Source: Setoptus koraiensis (Eukaryota; Arthropoda). From it: DNA of 64,000 nucleotides. The translations under genes and the position numbers were made by a program. The DNA is taken from the NCBI GenBank assembly GCA_048013815.1, contig CM106585.1, positions 22,506,001-22,570,000 on the forward strand, read 5' to 3'. This document shows, piece after piece, positions 34,783 to 50,600 of this stretch (positions are counted from its first letter, which is position 1; each line of letters starts with the position of its first letter). The notes under the pieces are model-generated. The model was not told the origin of the DNA, made no database searches, and saw only the letters and a list, made by a program, of their open reading frames with translations.

Positions 34783-37700
34783 ATATGAAAACTGGTAACA
34801 AAAACTGGTGTTCATGTCTCATACGTTCATGCGTTTTTCAATGCGCAAAGTAGATTAACTAATGATAACTTAATTAAGAAATGTATATTTATATACATTA
34901 AGTAATGTGCGTATAAGATAGTTGGTATAGTTTTTTGATCTACTTAGTTGGCGCCTGGCAAGGGCATCCATTCGTGTGCATGCAAATCAATTTGAATCTT
35001 ACAAGTCGGCACTGGCAACACTTATTATAGCTATCTATTCACTCGTTTGTTGTGGTCAATTTGATTCGTGTGGCGCAGCTTCAATCTGATCAAATGACCG
35101 ACAACAGCAGCGACAACAACGACGACAACAACAACGACAGCGACAACAACAACAACGACAACGACAACGGCAACGACATGTTGAAAGGAATTGCAAATTT
35201 CATTTTCGTGCAATTAGGCTAGTGATTACTTTCGACACGCTGGCTAGTCCCGTCGCTGTCTTGCTTGGGTTCGTTCAGCGTACACAGTATACGTTATGTT
35301 GTTAGGCATGTAAATTACATCATCTCTTGTGTAACACTTTATTGCACACTTTTTCTCTTGTTCTCAAATTTAGTTTTCATTTCACATTTGTTCGGACCAT
35401 TTCACATCATTGTGAGCTCACACATAATTGACAACAACACTCTCTGGTGGCTATTTTATTTATCCATCTTGATATTTGAAATATCTTGAAATTGATAGAC
35501 CGAACAAACGTGAGCGAACTATGCTCTTGAACAAGACGAATCGGGACGGCATGTATGGCGACAAAACAACTTTGTCATATCTGACTGGTAGGCAGGGCGA
35601 GAGCCACCAACGGTTCATTGGGCTATCCGTTCGCAATTTTATTTTGTATCTTTTATCTGTATTGTATGTATGTATGGTCATGACTCATGAGTCGGTCACT
35701 TTCTCCTTGAAATCACCCCTATACACAGTTCAATTCAATTCATTTCATTTTAACATTGCTGTCAAGCTATCAGTGGTTACTTGCTACAGAAAGATTAGAC
35801 CGGAAGTGGTGCTCACACAAATGCAATCTGTTCTGTTTTTACCGCTACTGTTGTTGTTGTTGTTGTTGCTGCTGCTGCTGTCGCTACTGTTGTTGATAGT
35901 TGAGTAATACAAATTGATCGCACTCACTGGACACGAGAAGCTTTGACCACTCATCACTTAAATCAAAACCTGCTGATGAAGCTATCTCGAGTTGGTCACC
36001 TGTTGCTGCTGCTGCTGCTGTTGCTGTTAGTGTGTTATGTTGTCCATCACTTACGAATTGCAAATTGCCACTAGCTTGAATCGGCTAGCCAGCGATCAAG
36101 CCAATTTAAAGCATTCACTCTACTCTAGCGTGCATACTACAGGCCAGTAGTGAATCTGAATACAAATTCCAATTCCAACTTTTACTTATGCTTCTATTTC
36201 AAATACAATTATTCCAAAGCGACACAGAGCAAGCGAGAGACTCTTATTAGAGCGAGCATCATCGCCACTGAAAGCGACTCACAGTCAGTAATCTATCAAG
36301 CTACTTTTGACAAGACCACTGCTGCTGCTGCTACTAGTGCAACTACTACAACCAATGCTAGTGCAAGTTGCAGCTTATGCAACAACCTGTTACTTATTAG
36401 CCATTCATACTAACTAACTATAACATTGCTACTGTTTAATGTTGTTGCTCTTCTTCTTTCTACTCGGATGTGTGATTGTCGATTGATGGTGATGATGTTG
36501 TTTCTCGTATTTAACAATCTAAGCAACAAACAGTGAGATATAAGCAAATTGCATCACGGTCGTCGTCGCCGTCATCAACAAGTCATCATGTCAAGACTTG
36601 ATTTTAGCTTAGCTGCTGCAGTTGAATGTACACTACTGATACGCCACTACTGGTCATCACTGGCCACTTGTTGTGTCCATTCATCATTCGTCATGATATA
36701 TGGACTCTTCTAACGGTCTATCTTAATACGGTTTGTGTGTGTGTTGTGTCAGATAGAAAGATACTAGAGGGCCAGCGAGTGAGTCACTGTTTATCCGTCA
36801 ATGTTGCTCCGTTAGGCATATCGTTAGACAGTGCAAACAACATCAGTCATAAGTAGCAAACAACCTGTTACGACTTATTCATTCATTTGAATAGCTGAAC
36901 AGATATTATCAGTATGACTGCAGTCTATCTATCTCAATTATCAGCTATAGGCTATAACTAATAAATCACCCAACTCTCTCTTTATATGTCGGATATTGCG
37001 CTCAAACGGTCAGTTGTTGGCTGTGCAATCAACCATCCGTCTCCGACTTTACCCCTACATTCCGTTTGATTGGTTTATAGTACAGCCAGTAACAGCGATA
37101 CGCATTCTTGTCTAGGCATAGATATCATTATTATTATTATTATGACGATTACAACAACTACCGATTTACTCCACTCGCAAATCACGATGACAGTTATGGT
37201 CGATAGGTGGCGCTAGCTGGCTCTTTGCATCACGATTCGTAACTGTATGAACTCATAATGAACGGATGTCCCTCTCTCTTTGCACTGCTGATTGGCAGAA
37301 ATGGTTGGCGCCAGCGAGCACCAGATAACCAATGAACGGAAGTGGGTTAGTTGGCGTCCTCTCGGGGTGCAGAGCATATTTTTATCAAGTAAGCGGGCGA
37401 GTGCAACTTGCATGGGACCAATGTGGCGTGTATTGGTGCCATATGAAGTGAACTAAACCAATAACACATAGATATATGAGCCTGTGAGCAGTGTCAGTTA
37501 CGTAAGACGTTGGCTGACTCGCAATGTTTGTGAGCCCGCCGGGTCTACAATTGCGCACAACATTAGACTGACAGGTGTGAGATAATAAACAACAGGTGAA
37601 TTGTTGTTGCACTAGATGCGCGGCTTTTTGTTGTTGGCTCTGATGCAAATAACTTGCACAGATCATCTGAAGTTGTTGTTGTTGTTGCTGCTGTTCATTA

Positions 37701-38650
37701 TCATTAGTTTAAATCAAATTGCTTGCCACCGGTGCTTCGAATAGCGAGAGCTGGCTTGTGTTTAGTTAGCTGGTAGCGTTGCAATTGGAGCTAGTTGATA
37801 GTAACTGTTAACCGTGATGCAACAAACAACAACCAACAATTAGCATGAGAATCAGCACTGTGTTGAACTTTTCTACTATCTTCTCTTCTGTGAGAGTTCA
37901 TTCTCTCTCTCTGTCTCTGTCTCACAGAACAGACAGAGGAGAAGTTTTCGGCGCCGACTAGCACCGACTCTCGTGTGTCTTATCTTGGTGATTTATTGTG
38001 TTGTGAGCGTGACTTTACTTACGATTACTTTGTCACAAGTTGCTGCTGTTCGGCCAGCGACTTGTGCAAAAACAACACGGCCACAGGTGAAGTGAATGCG
38101 TAGATCTAATGTCGGCATCAATGTCATGCTAATTTCATTTAGTTGCTTTTAACTTATCTGATGGCCCAATGTTTCGCCTGAGATCACCAACGGCACCGAC
38201 GACAGCAACAACAACAACAACAGAATTACCAACGGCTATGGTATAAACAACAACAATATCTACTGGCACTACTAACGCATTATCGCAATTCCAACAATTG
38301 GATAACAGAAAATTCTCACACTCAGTGATATATAAATTAGACAATCACATCATCTAGATAGATAACGAAAACACTAAACACTAGACTCTAGCAACTACAC
38401 ATACACACATATATCTGCTGACCACTGTTGGGGCTCGAACAAAGTTGCACAATTTAAACAAGTTATATTGTGACTGAGAGGCAAAATGTGTTGTTGTAAC
38501 TGTGTGTGCCTGATGACCAACAACACAACACAACAAATATCCACTGCATAAGATATTGCCGTTGGACTAACAATTTGCAATTTGAAAATTGTTAGTCATT
38601 CATAATAGTCAATAGGTTAGGAGAGAGCTCGAGGGCACAGCAATACTCAC
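34783..38650. other. Repeat-rich region downstream of the Ig gene
   Basis: Host-type composition returns by about 34950. CAA/CGA triplets fill 35096-35178 and CTG/GTT triplets 35850-35890 and 36005-36030. The missing FN3, membrane and cytoplasmic exons of the Ig gene would be expected here or in the gap, but I found none. Open frames at 35460-35907 on both strands are unassigned. A perfect hairpin lies at 38565-38597. Confidence 0.4.
38565..38597. repeat. Perfect 12-bp hairpin
   Basis: GACTAACAATTT and its exact reverse complement flank a 9-base loop. It lies in the intron 54 bases after the last visible Ig exon (minus-strand sense). Confidence 0.7.
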
Positions 38651-41600
38651 TTGACATCCAGGCGGATGGATCCGAATTGCCAGTAGATTTTGGTGGGAAG
38701 TGGGTCCGAGCAAAACGAAGCCGTCAAATCGGCACGGCTACCCTGAACTGCCTTCACAAGACTTGGCGACTGCTCGGTGACGATTTGGGTGAAACAAGAT
38801 GAAAATTACAGTTAGCATATGACAAAGTGAGCATCTCACAAATAAACCAACAAACAAACAAACAAACAGCAACAAAATGCTCACCCTGACTAGGAACTGG
38901 GGCTCGCCGAACACGTCCAATATTATGTTCGATGATCTGACTGTGTAATCGTAACCATTAATCCTGTTCTTGGCCTCGCAATGATAGTCGCCCTCTTGCT
39001 TGTATGTGACATTTTGCATAACTAAATATTGACTCTTGTTATCCAAGGGGAACGCTTGACTGTATTTGCTCATGGGATCTGTGTAGAACCATTTAACTTC
39101 CGGTTCGGGATTGCCCTCAAATATGCAGGCCAGTGTGGCTCGTTGGCCGAGACTAACTGACTCAGAGTGAGAGGTATTTAATAGGACGGGCGCATCTGTT
39201 TGGTTCAAATGTTTTTTGTTTCATATCATATGATAATTCGGTTTGTTGTGGCAATGTGCAATTAATTAAATTAATTGGATCAATTAGCATATTGTGTGAT
39301 GTTGTATTGTTGTAGCATGATATTTCAATTAGACAAAGGCGAGAATGTTATGTTATGTTATAATGGTCATATCATTACATGCAACAATATAGCTAATAAT
39401 AGCTTATATCACTTATATCAACAAGTGACCTGACTTACATAATACGTTGAGCTTTACGTCGGTTGGATGTGAAACACCGTAGCTATTTTGCGCCAAACAC
39501 TCAAATATATTCTGATTGAGATCGCGACTTATTGAATTGAATTCTAATAGGGGTCCGGCTCTAGTGGGCGAGGTTATCGCCTGCTGAGAATTGTGTTTGC
39601 CAATTGAGCTGCCAGGAGTGGATCCTAATTATGCATACGGGTCGGGTATGTTTGTGTTTGTGTATCGCATATTGTTGTTGATTGAGTGCGGCCATTATCG
39701 CAAACAATTTGAATATAATTGGAGCGCCATTAAATTTAGATATTGGTACAGTTAGTATAAAGTTGGTATTTAGTTTGATATTTGGATAGTATTTTATATT
39801 TCAGTTAATTAGCATCAGTTATTAACAACATCACAGTATGCTGTCGGATAGATGGCAATTTATCCACAAGTGCGTGAATTGTGGGGTCAAAATGTCAACT
39901 GGCCACAATTGGCGCTTAATTGTGTGTGTGCGCGCTTGACCCGTTTCTACTAGAAACTTTCAAGCCCATTTTAGCCAATCTGCCAATACAATTACTCGCT
40001 GGCTACAAAAATTATTATTATTATTATTTCTTGTGGGTCGCCCGCTAACCACTGAGGCTGACACTTCCTTATTGTGTGGCCACTGGCCATAGAATAAGAC
40101 AGACGGAATAAGACAGATAGACCAGGCAGACAGCAGCAGATAAGCAACGGATAAGCCAGTGGAACTCTGGCGAGACTTTCTAATGTTGTTGCTGCTGCTG
40201 CTGCCTTCCTAATAACCGTGCATTGGATGTTGTCACGCGACATTGTTGTTGCGACAACACAAGTTGCACACAGAAACATTTAAACGCAACAGGTAGCAAC
40301 AAGCACTGATTGGCTTATTTGAATATTTGAATAAAATGTTGGCTAGTTACAAGTTGCAATGATTATTGCGCAATAATGATGAATATTAATCGATTGGTTA
40401 CACTTGATTTTCACCTCACAACATTCAAAGCCGTTAGAACAGTCTGGTCAATGCATCTAATTATTTTTGTCGCCTGCGTGCTAGAATATTGCAAGTTGCA
40501 ACAATTAACTGGTTGCACCGACAACACCGGCAAATCAACTGTTGGTGCATGATTTTGTTATTTCTCACTTTTACTATTGAGCTGCCTGTTGGCTTGTCGG
40601 CTTTTCGGCTTGGCAAGACCGCGCTGGCAAGACGGTGCTGGCAAGACAGTGCTGGCGAGACAGTGCTGGCAAGACTGGCCTGCTGATTGAGGAGCTGGCA
40701 AGTGCAAACATCATGTCAGTTGTGCACGATGGATTTTCGTGAATATAAACTCTTACATAATGTCTATTCGCGCAATTGGATTCGTCTATTGCACTAGTTG
40801 GCCTAAAGCCAAAAGTAGGTCTGGCAATTAACGGGCGCCACATGTAGTCGCCAGTGGTATTATCAATATAAATAATGTATCGTCCTAATCAATGAATTTC
40901 TGTTTGGCTTCACTGCTCAAGCTTGTGTGTGCCAGTGTTTATATTAGACAATCACACACATACACACAATCTCGCCAGTGTTCAACAGGAAACAGGAAGG
41001 TGTGCTGAAAAGAAGAATTAATTTTGTGTTCGTTATATCGCAACAATTTGGAGAGATCGTCTGCACAAGACGAAGAAGAAAAAGTTTGCCAAGAGCAACT
41101 TTTCATTCACTTCTTTTTGCAACTTTCATTCGCCTGGGTGATGAGTAACTGTGGCAGCGGCACACTAAGACAGCAGCACTAAGCGAGGATTATCATAAGC
41201 CCGATTATTATTATCATAGATACAGTGTGTGCGAAGGATGTTGCAAAATTATTTATATTTATAATTCCAAAGTGTAAAATGTAAATTGTGAGTGTGTTGC
41301 ATTTGCATCTGGAATGCTCACTAAGTATATAAATATAACACTCTCCCTCTCTGCGCCCAAGTGTGCATTATATAATTGAATCACATTGATCGGCTTCCAA
41401 TATTGTGGCCCGACCTGACCACAACAACGGCAACAGCAACAACAACCGCAACAGCAACTGCAACTGCTACAACAACTGCAACAACTGCGACATGCACACG
41501 CTGCAAACAACATAAACGTGACCAACAAGCATGATGCAATGTTACGTAATTCAAACACTTTTATTTACACTGTTGGTTGGTTCGCTGGCTTTATAAGTGT

Positions 41601-44600
41601 GTGTGTGTGTGTGCGCTGTCCCGACACCACCCAAGGCAGATTATCTCAATCTTTTTGCGTCTCATCTTTTTTGATGGTGGCAGCTCTCACTTCAGCTTAA
41701 ATCTCTGCTCGTTTATACCCAACAACAACAGTGTGCTCGAATCGCAAATCTGCGACTGTCTCTCAAGTTGAGAGTCTCAACTATTCTCTTCACCTTGCAC
41801 ACAATTTCACCTGTTGAATCTGTTATATCTGTGTGCAGTTTCAGAGTGGCTAAATTGGGCGACTTCGCGAGCACGGATATAACTGGGTTTGCTGACGATC
41901 GCAGCGACCACTGAGCAACAGTGTGTTACAACCGTGATAGCGCAAAACTGACCAGTAAACTGATTGAAGTTTGCCCAAGATAAATCACACAATCAAAACA
42001 AATCATTTTGGCGCCCACTAATGGTCACAGCACGATGATATATGCAGACAATTTGCAAACATTTTGCAGCCAGTTTACAAACAATGGCAACTGTATAGTA
42101 GTGACTGTTGCCATTGAGTAAAGTATGGAGCAAAGTAGAGTTAATTAACTAGAGATAATTAGCGTATAGAAGCGTACTTACCGTCGGTCACCAATCGCCA
42201 ACTTATGATACTTGGCGGCGGATTTGAATCAACGTTGCATGTAATACTCAGCGGACTGCCCTCGACAATTGAGTGCTCCCGTTGGCCAACGCTTACAGTG
42301 GGAATATCTGACAGGAGAGACAATAAGATAGATAGGTATAATTAGTATTAGAGCAGTGGGCCAAATTTAAGTTTTTTAGTCTGCAAGTTTAACATTGACG
42401 TCAAGTGAAAGGTAAGTCGGACGGCACGCAAACATAAGTCGCCAGACACACCATCAAGTGATCACAAAACGAGTAACGGTAAATCAAGTATCAGCAGTGC
42501 AAGATTTCAAGGTGAAATCGGCTAGCTTGACAGGTTGCTGGCACGTTTAGCCATCGGTTGTTGTTGTCGTTTTTTGCTAGCAAAGAAAGTGATAGATTCA
42601 ATTAAACAGACATATTAGCCGATGGTTAATTCGGCAAATGGCGACGCCAAAACACTTAAAAAGTCAAAAAGGTAAGGTGACGCGCAGCCATTTGAGCCAG
42701 CTGAAATAGACTGATTCAAACGGATAATAGACTGGCGGCCAGACTGTAAAACATTGTTGAAAATAAAACACAACACACATTTCACACAAATTTACAATAC
42801 TAATTTATACAGGCGAGAAGTATCACCACCGCTAGAGAATAATGCAAGCCTAATGTAAGTTGTCTAATGGTGCGCATACGCCAGATAGATAGATTCAACC
42901 AATTGCTATTGGTTGGTGTATTGTTGCTAATGGGTTTCGATAGTCGCTCACAGGTAACCTGTTCAACCTTTGCACACTCATACTCACAACAATTGCAGTC
43001 AATTGTGAGTCACAATTTGTGAGTATTGGCCAGTCTCAATACTTGCAAAAGCTCAATATTTAAAAGCGCAATTGTAGCAAAAGCGAAATTCTCTGGCAAG
43101 ATACGCACTGCAAACAATATGGATAAACCGACAGCAAACTCAATGGGACGGCTCATTAAATATACACACACACACACGTTTTTGATGGCGGCCATTCATC
43201 AATTTGTTTTCTCGCCCGGCCAATTGATTGCTTGCCTCTGATCTGCAATTGCAATGCATAGTATGCATTGCCTAGGCTTGCAGTGGCAGCAACTGCCGTT
43301 TGCTGTTCGTTTGCCAACAATCTCGACTGCCGATGGTCGGTAGTTGTTGTTCAAAGTGGCGCACTTTGTCTAATGAATTCAATTGTCTTATTATCCGTCT
43401 TGCCGGCCAGTCTCAAGGCCCCGCTTCTCTTTATCCGACGTGCATAACATATATGGCATATTTATTATACGCAGAGAGAGATACGGACTGACCAGTTAAG
43501 GCGTCTGTAGGGCGATTTCATGCTCACGCCGGCGCTGCCAGGGTCAGGCCGATGTGAGCTGCAAGCAATCAATTCAAGGTGCTTACAATTGCCATTTCCA
43601 GTTTGTGCCCACTACCTGGCGCTACCTGCAATGATACAATAACAATAAATAACTATAACTAACATTTACCTTTGTAATAGTAATCTAATGAAGCCATTAA
43701 ACAAACGTATCGCCTAAGGTCCAAATGATTATCGTCCGCTGTGTGACTGCTATATATACACTGCCAGTACATCTTGGCTCTTCTTTTGGGCCGATTCTTT
43801 TGGCAAACTCTGTTGGCAAATTCTGTTGGCAAATTCTTTTGGCAAATGCGGATAATAACAGCGCCAACAACACCAAATAAATAACAATTGCAGTCTAAAA
43901 GTAGACAACAATAAACGCACAAACAAACAAAAACAAACACACGCTGATCGATCATCGAGCACGCACCAACAACAAGCTAACCAGATAATCACGTCAATTG
44001 ATTGCCACTATGATATGCCGAGATGAACAACAAACAAACAAATTGCAACAATTTGCTCCCTTGTGCCATTGGTATTAACGATAATTTATTATTAATATTA
44101 ATACCTGTCTCTACATCCAGTCGCTAGTCGCTGGCTGGCCGGCCGGCTATTTTGTCGTGTTGATATTGTTATCATTGTTGTTTCGAGCTCACGCCGAGAA
44201 AACTTTGCCCGGCTTTACAATTCGTGGCCAGATGATTTGATAGTTCGCTCAACCAAATCGCTGGCTTCTTTTTTTATCCAAATCAACAAAAACTCGCTCA
44301 CTCTATCTTGTTTGTAAGCATGCGAATCACACTGACAATGATTCATTTGTTACACGCCTTATTGGATTAGCATCCAAATTGGCGAAGCAACATTCACGAA
44401 AAATCACGGCCCTCGCCCTGGTCGCTAACAGTGCCACGTTAGCTACCAACAGTCGCCCCACAGTTGGCTAGCTGAGTATTAAGCAAGCAACTATCTGGAT
44501 AATCCCATTTGCGTGCATGTCAATTCATACACAGACACAACAACAACAACAACAATCTAATAATTAAATAAATAGATTAATCAAACCGACTTTTTGTTGC

Positions 44601-47600
44601 AATGTTTGCAACTTGCAACCAATAATAAATAGTGAATACAACTATACTTACAATGCACGTCCAATTCCACTGTGCTCGATTGATTCAATGTTGGGTGCCA
44701 ACCGGAACAGGTGAGATTTTTGCCGTTCATCTGACGCTTGACATCGCCCATTTTGAGTCTTGACACTGTCGTTCTAGAGGCGCTAGTGGTGGCGTTAGTT
44801 GTGTATTGCACGGCCTATGTCATCAATTAATTAAATTTGTGTCACGTCCACGTGTGGCGCAATTTGTTTAGCAGAGATAATTGAAGTGAATATGGAAATG
44901 GAAAATAAAATAAGGTAAAAGTTAGTTGATTGTGGTTCATTGTAAAAATAATACACAGTCAGTGTTTACAGTGTCGCGATTGAGGGCTAGAGTGGTCGTT
45001 TCAATAATTATATCAGTAACGAGATTGCAAATTCATCATCTTATGGTGTGATTTGCTTGCCGTGAAACAAGAGTTCAGTTTATGTTGTTTGTATCAGAAG
45101 TGCCAATTTAGATAGTACGCTAATTGGTAGAATTGGATCAAGATGAGTCACCCGAACTAGACTAAAATGGACAAACATGGCCGACATTGTTGCTGATAGT
45201 CATTAGCATAATGGGACAAGAAAAGAGAAGCAACTGCTAATTATCTACACGTACTCATGGCAACACATGTGTCATCCTTATACAGTGTACTGATATAATA
45301 CTGTACAACTGTTAAAACTGGTATGATACAGTCACAAACACTCAATACATGATGATGATGATGATCAAACTGCCAGTGATATACCGAGCGAGAATAACTG
45401 TAATGTTTTGTAATGATGATAATTGTTTGTAAAAGTGTTTATCTCATATAATATTCATTATGATATTCACTACAACATTCATACCTCCGATCGGGTTAAA
45501 GGTGAATAAGACGAATAAGGAGGGCAACTCCCTTATTCATGAATATTTTTCTATTCTCATTCACTTGTCATTGGCGTGAACACGCTGGTCGTGGTGTTAC
45601 AACTGTTGTAACGTGCATAACAAGACACATGATAATGAGCAATGACGTATTACGTAACAACAACAACAACACGCAGCACTTGTTTTACTGCACTTGTCAA
45701 TTGTGGCTTCAATTGTTGGTCAACTTGTTGCTTCATTTGCTGATCGCATTCACAATTGTCAGTGTTACAACACAACAGCTGACAGTCGGACAGTGGAGAG
45801 TGGAGAGTCTTGGCGCGAGACAGACGCCACTTGGCGTTGTTGTTGTCCGATGATAGGTGAAGGTGACACACAAACAAAACTTGTATTAGTAACAAGCAGC
45901 AACAACGACAACAACAACAACAGCGCCGTATAAAGGCGACTCGTGAGTGTAGACAAAGAACAAATTTGCGTATATTGCAACGTAGTAATAATTCAAGTTT
46001 GCGTCATTTACAGTATAGATTTGCAATTAGTAACAAGAGAGAGTGAGAGTAAGTTTCACATAACAACAATTTTGGCAAGTTGTGGTTTCACTGGTCCAAC
46101 TGTGACGTTGCCAGTTTGCTGCTGTCAATGGCGAGGACACTTGAAGCGACTGACCATCTCCAAAGGTCAGTTTGTGTGTTGCGCTGTTGTCTCCACTAAT
46201 GAGCGCTAGTGCAATTTGCTAATGCAAAACACATAATGCAAGAATGCCTGTTGTGGTTTACATTATACATTATGCAATCAGCACTGCATTGGATAATGTT
46301 GCCATTAGCATCGACGACAATATTAGCAGCGGGCAGCAACCCGCTGATTTGATGGTGGCTTCACTTATTATTATTACTTTGCTTATTATCGGATGGCACC
46401 TTGTCAACCTGTTGCTGTCTTGTTGTTGTTGTTGTTTTTGTTTGCTGGCTTGATTGGCACGTCGTTGTTCGATTTGCATAAGATCATCTCTCTCTCGTGA
46501 CTTGGCCAATCAAATCAGTCGGCATTATACAGCACACAGTGGCTGTTAGTTTGCTTTATTGCGCTGACCACTAACAGCAACAGCGGCAGCAACAACAGCA
46601 ACAACAGCAACAACAACAACAACACAAACGACGTCTTGCCAGAATTACAAATTCATTCAATCAGCAGCGAGCAATTGCCTCAGAAACAGGTGAAATTTAT
46701 TTATCTCGTTTGATTTTATGGGCAGTCATAAGTTTGTATTGTGTTGTGATTGATGGGGCGGCAATGTTGTAATAATGTTGCTGTGATAAACTATTGTAAA
46801 TCAGACAGATCGGATCAGATCAGATCAGATGAGTTCGCGTTGGATTGGATCTGGCGTCGGATCAATTGTGTGCGTAACACGGCGTGTAAACGGCCGCTTT
46901 CAATAGTTGTTATGTAACTGTTGCTGTTGTTGTTGCTGCTGCACACAAACAACGAGCAACGTTAAAACGTGTATTATGTTGTCATGACAACCATCAGCAG
47001 CCTCTCATTTGTGCCATTGATTGAACTTGGCTCACTTACGCAATATCAGCCAGGCACACGTAACAACAGATAGCGCAGTCAAACGAGTGAATGAAACCGA
47101 AATTAACTCATCTTGTCACTACCATCGCTGTCAGTTGGGTCATTGGGCTTCGGGGCAAATTCAGTCGGAGATTCAAAGATTGGCGTGCATTTAGGGGCAC
47201 ACAAGGAGAGCATGGATGAACATGGTTTCTCGTTAGATGTCAATAACAGTCAATAAATAACAGCTAGTTACAACAGTAATATAAATATAAATCATTGTCA
47301 TTGGGCCTAACTGACAGTGAGTTGATGGTCAAACGGCAATAACAATCATTGATTGCTTTATTATCTCATTTGTTGTTGTCGTTTAAATGTGTTGTGAATC
47401 TCAAAATCAGCATACAAAAGTCAGTTTTTATGCTGATTTGGGCTGCCCAATTGAACTGACCGTTGTGAGCCCGACCGTCAGGTGGCGCACAGTTCAATCA
47501 GTTATTCGGTAGCCTACTACTCGCTTGCAACTCGTACAATTGTAAGTAGCTTGGTGTCCGTTTGGAGATGAATAGTCGGCCACGAATTGGCAGCACATAA

Positions 47601-50600
47601 TTATTACAAATTTTATTAGTTGTATGAATATTCACAACGAGCGACTCTTTGTGTCGAGCCAGTTTCGTCAAGCTCGACACACAGAGACACAAATACCACA
47701 ACAAGTTGGCGATAACGTGTAACGTATTGATGGTAATGGCAATAATAATGGGCATACACACGACCGGCAACTTGCCAGTTGCAATACAGACTCCGTCTAG
47801 AGAGTTATTTATTGGAAGAAGCGACCCGAACGTGGATAATTGGCGAGCTGTTGCGGCCGGCGAGCTGCACTTGCGTTGCGGCAATTGCAATTCGCAAACA
47901 GATCGAGAAAAATGCGCTCGCAACTATATTGGCAAGAGCAACAATGAGTCGCTCTCGGCAATATCAGCCGAGCTCGTAAGGTGCAGATATTGGCAAGTGT
48001 GCGTGAGAGCACATTTTCATCGCTAATTTGAGCCTTCAATTTTTGAAAATTTCATTTGCCGCACCGATTGAGATTGTGCACTGTTGCGGTGCTGCGAATG
48101 TGCGCTCAAATTTTCAAATTTTCCGACAAATTTCAAATTGTTAGCGCCCAAGGAGAAATAAAGGCGAAAAAAAGCGGACAGCGAGAGATGATGAGCCCTT
48201 GAACGTTATTGTGGCTGTTGGGATGGTTAGCGTTGCTGGGCAAACAGTACGCGTTTTTTCACATCCATGACCAAGTCGCTGACTAGTGTGACGAGTGTGC
48301 ACTATTCAGCCATTCGAGCCGCTCGAGCCGCTCAAGTTGAGAGGTGAATTAGCCCCGATGCCGGCCCACAATCGAGTGCGAGCCAAACAACCAGCCAGCA
48401 ACACGACTGACATTGCCAACAAAGTGCTAAAAGAAGCGACGAAAGAAGAAGCGACCCCAACGAGCGATTCTTTTGTGCAACACGCCGGACATTTTAATTA
48501 CACGTTGTCAGGGACAGCGGGCCAACAATGTACAAACACTGTCATCGCTGGCGTGTGTTTGTTGCCGGTGACAGGTCATTTCCATGCGCTTGTTGGTATT
48601 TTGAGCGTCATTTCGACACTAGACGGCACACGGCCAGTCGCCATTGTATGCAGAGACAACAATTTGCTCTGACTCATTTCGACAATGTCTAAAAATGATT
48701 TAATTCCCTTTGTTGTCGCTCGCAGCTACACTGCAAACACACCTGAGCCTGATGCTGTTTACCATTATCAATTTGCTCCAATCTGCACACTGGCGATCGT
48801 TCGAGAGCGACTTATCGAGGCATCGTCGCAGCGAACCAAACACTCGTTGCTCATGATGGCGCCACAACCGACACTTGGTTTCTGTTGGCTAAAACAAAAA
48901 GCAAAACAAAAAACAATTGCGCTTCCATTGGTCACGGGTTTCACGCTCGCTCACTATCTCGACATCTTGCTCACCTGGCCACCACATATCTTATCAGATA
49001 TCTGTGCATATTTGTTCACTTTACATGTTCATTTACAATGGCATGCAAGGCACTAATTTTAGTGCAAATTGCTGAGCTCTTGCACAGCAGATCTTATATA
49101 ACTTATATCATATAAGCCAAGGAAAAATGGTGCAAAAAATTCAACAAGTTGCAACAATTCCCTTCGCTCTGTGATACAGCCAAAATAGAGAGAGAGAAGA
49201 GCCCAAAAATTGAGACAAAGGTCAAGTTGGGGACAAAACCACTCTGCTGGCATAGATAGCATGTTTGTGTAGATGACAGCGAATCGTGGATTGTTCATGA
49301 GAATCGATGATTGCTATTATTGTCAAGTGTTTATTTGCAATTTGTTTGCAGTTTATTTTGGCGCCTTCTTATCTTGTTTTAACACACAGTGTTTCACAAA
49401 TGGCGTAGGTCAGACACAGATTTTCAACTCACTGACTCACTCACCGGCTGACCGGATGACCCATTGACAGGTAGCGAGAGTGAGGCTGAACTTGCGACAC
49501 ACACACACACACTCCACTGACACGATGAAATGAAATTATCAATTATCATGCTTATTCAATTATTATATAATAGCATTTATGCTCGTTTTTGTTTCGCAAA
49601 GGTATCCGTGGCTTTGCGATGGCTCGCCTCTTGTGTCCACACCACAAATAATACACACACACAAGCAACTGACATCGAGTGAAGAGAACACAATCGATAC
49701 TTATCCACAATCAATAGTTACATAATAGTTACACAAAAAATAGAAAAGTGGAGATTTTCTGTAGAAGACATTATTACGTAACCAACACAACAGCGACAAC
49801 AAGTGGCTCGATACTGGAACTCGCTTACTTTGCTAGCCACAGTGCGTGCCACATTGTGACTATGCAAGTAAGCTTAGGTGTGTGAGTGTGTGTGTGTGTG
49901 TGTGTGTCGGTGTGGCGACTGGTCAAGAACAAGAACAACGACAACAACAAATGGGAAAGTCGCCCATCAATCAATTATTCAATCGTCGGTACTGTCATCA
50001 TTCACTGTTGAGCTTTACTGTTACAGCAGTAAGGTCGCGATTATGAGCGAGAGAAGCGACTGTTCTTGCAACAATATTACCTAACAAGAAGAATCTTACG
50101 TAACAATATTACGAGCGAGCCAATTTGTTTTTGTTTCTTTGTCTCTCTTGTAACATGTTGTCGTCGTTGTCGTTGTTGCTGTTGTTGCTGTTGTTGCTGT
50201 TGTTGCACTCCCTCAACGTCCGACCAACTGACTGACTGACTGACTGACTGACCGACCGACTGAATGAATGAATGACTGACACACAACGCAACAGCAACGG
50301 ACAGCACACAACCATTGCTGTTACGTAACACTCTGTGTGATATACCCTGTGTTTTCATACAAAACAGCTGACTGTCCCTGTTTGATTGGACAAACGGCCA
50401 GTGCTCGCCGGCCATAAAATAATTGCAACCAATCGTAAATATTGATTTATCTGGCCACTACAACAACAGCCACAACTGACCAATAGATGCGATTAACACA
50501 CACACGCCAGCCAGTAACTGGCAACTCTCTCGCGTCTGACATAATGACTGGCCGCATCAGCATCGGCCAAAAGCGGCCAAAAACAATTGCCAAGAACAAT

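Noticed and set aside
34074-34822. Long minus-strand open frames rich in Phe or of unknown residues
   Set aside because: They are the A-rich tract and the N gap read as codons.
35460-35907. Open frames on both strands, one ending in polyleucine
   Set aside because: The two strands are open over the same bases and the plus frame ends in a CTG/GTT repeat; neither translation is recognisable.
47649-49056. Cluster of 120-codon plus-strand open frames inside the big intron
   Set aside because: Two share a frame but are split by a stop; no domain, no convincing start, and the background also gives frames this long by chance.
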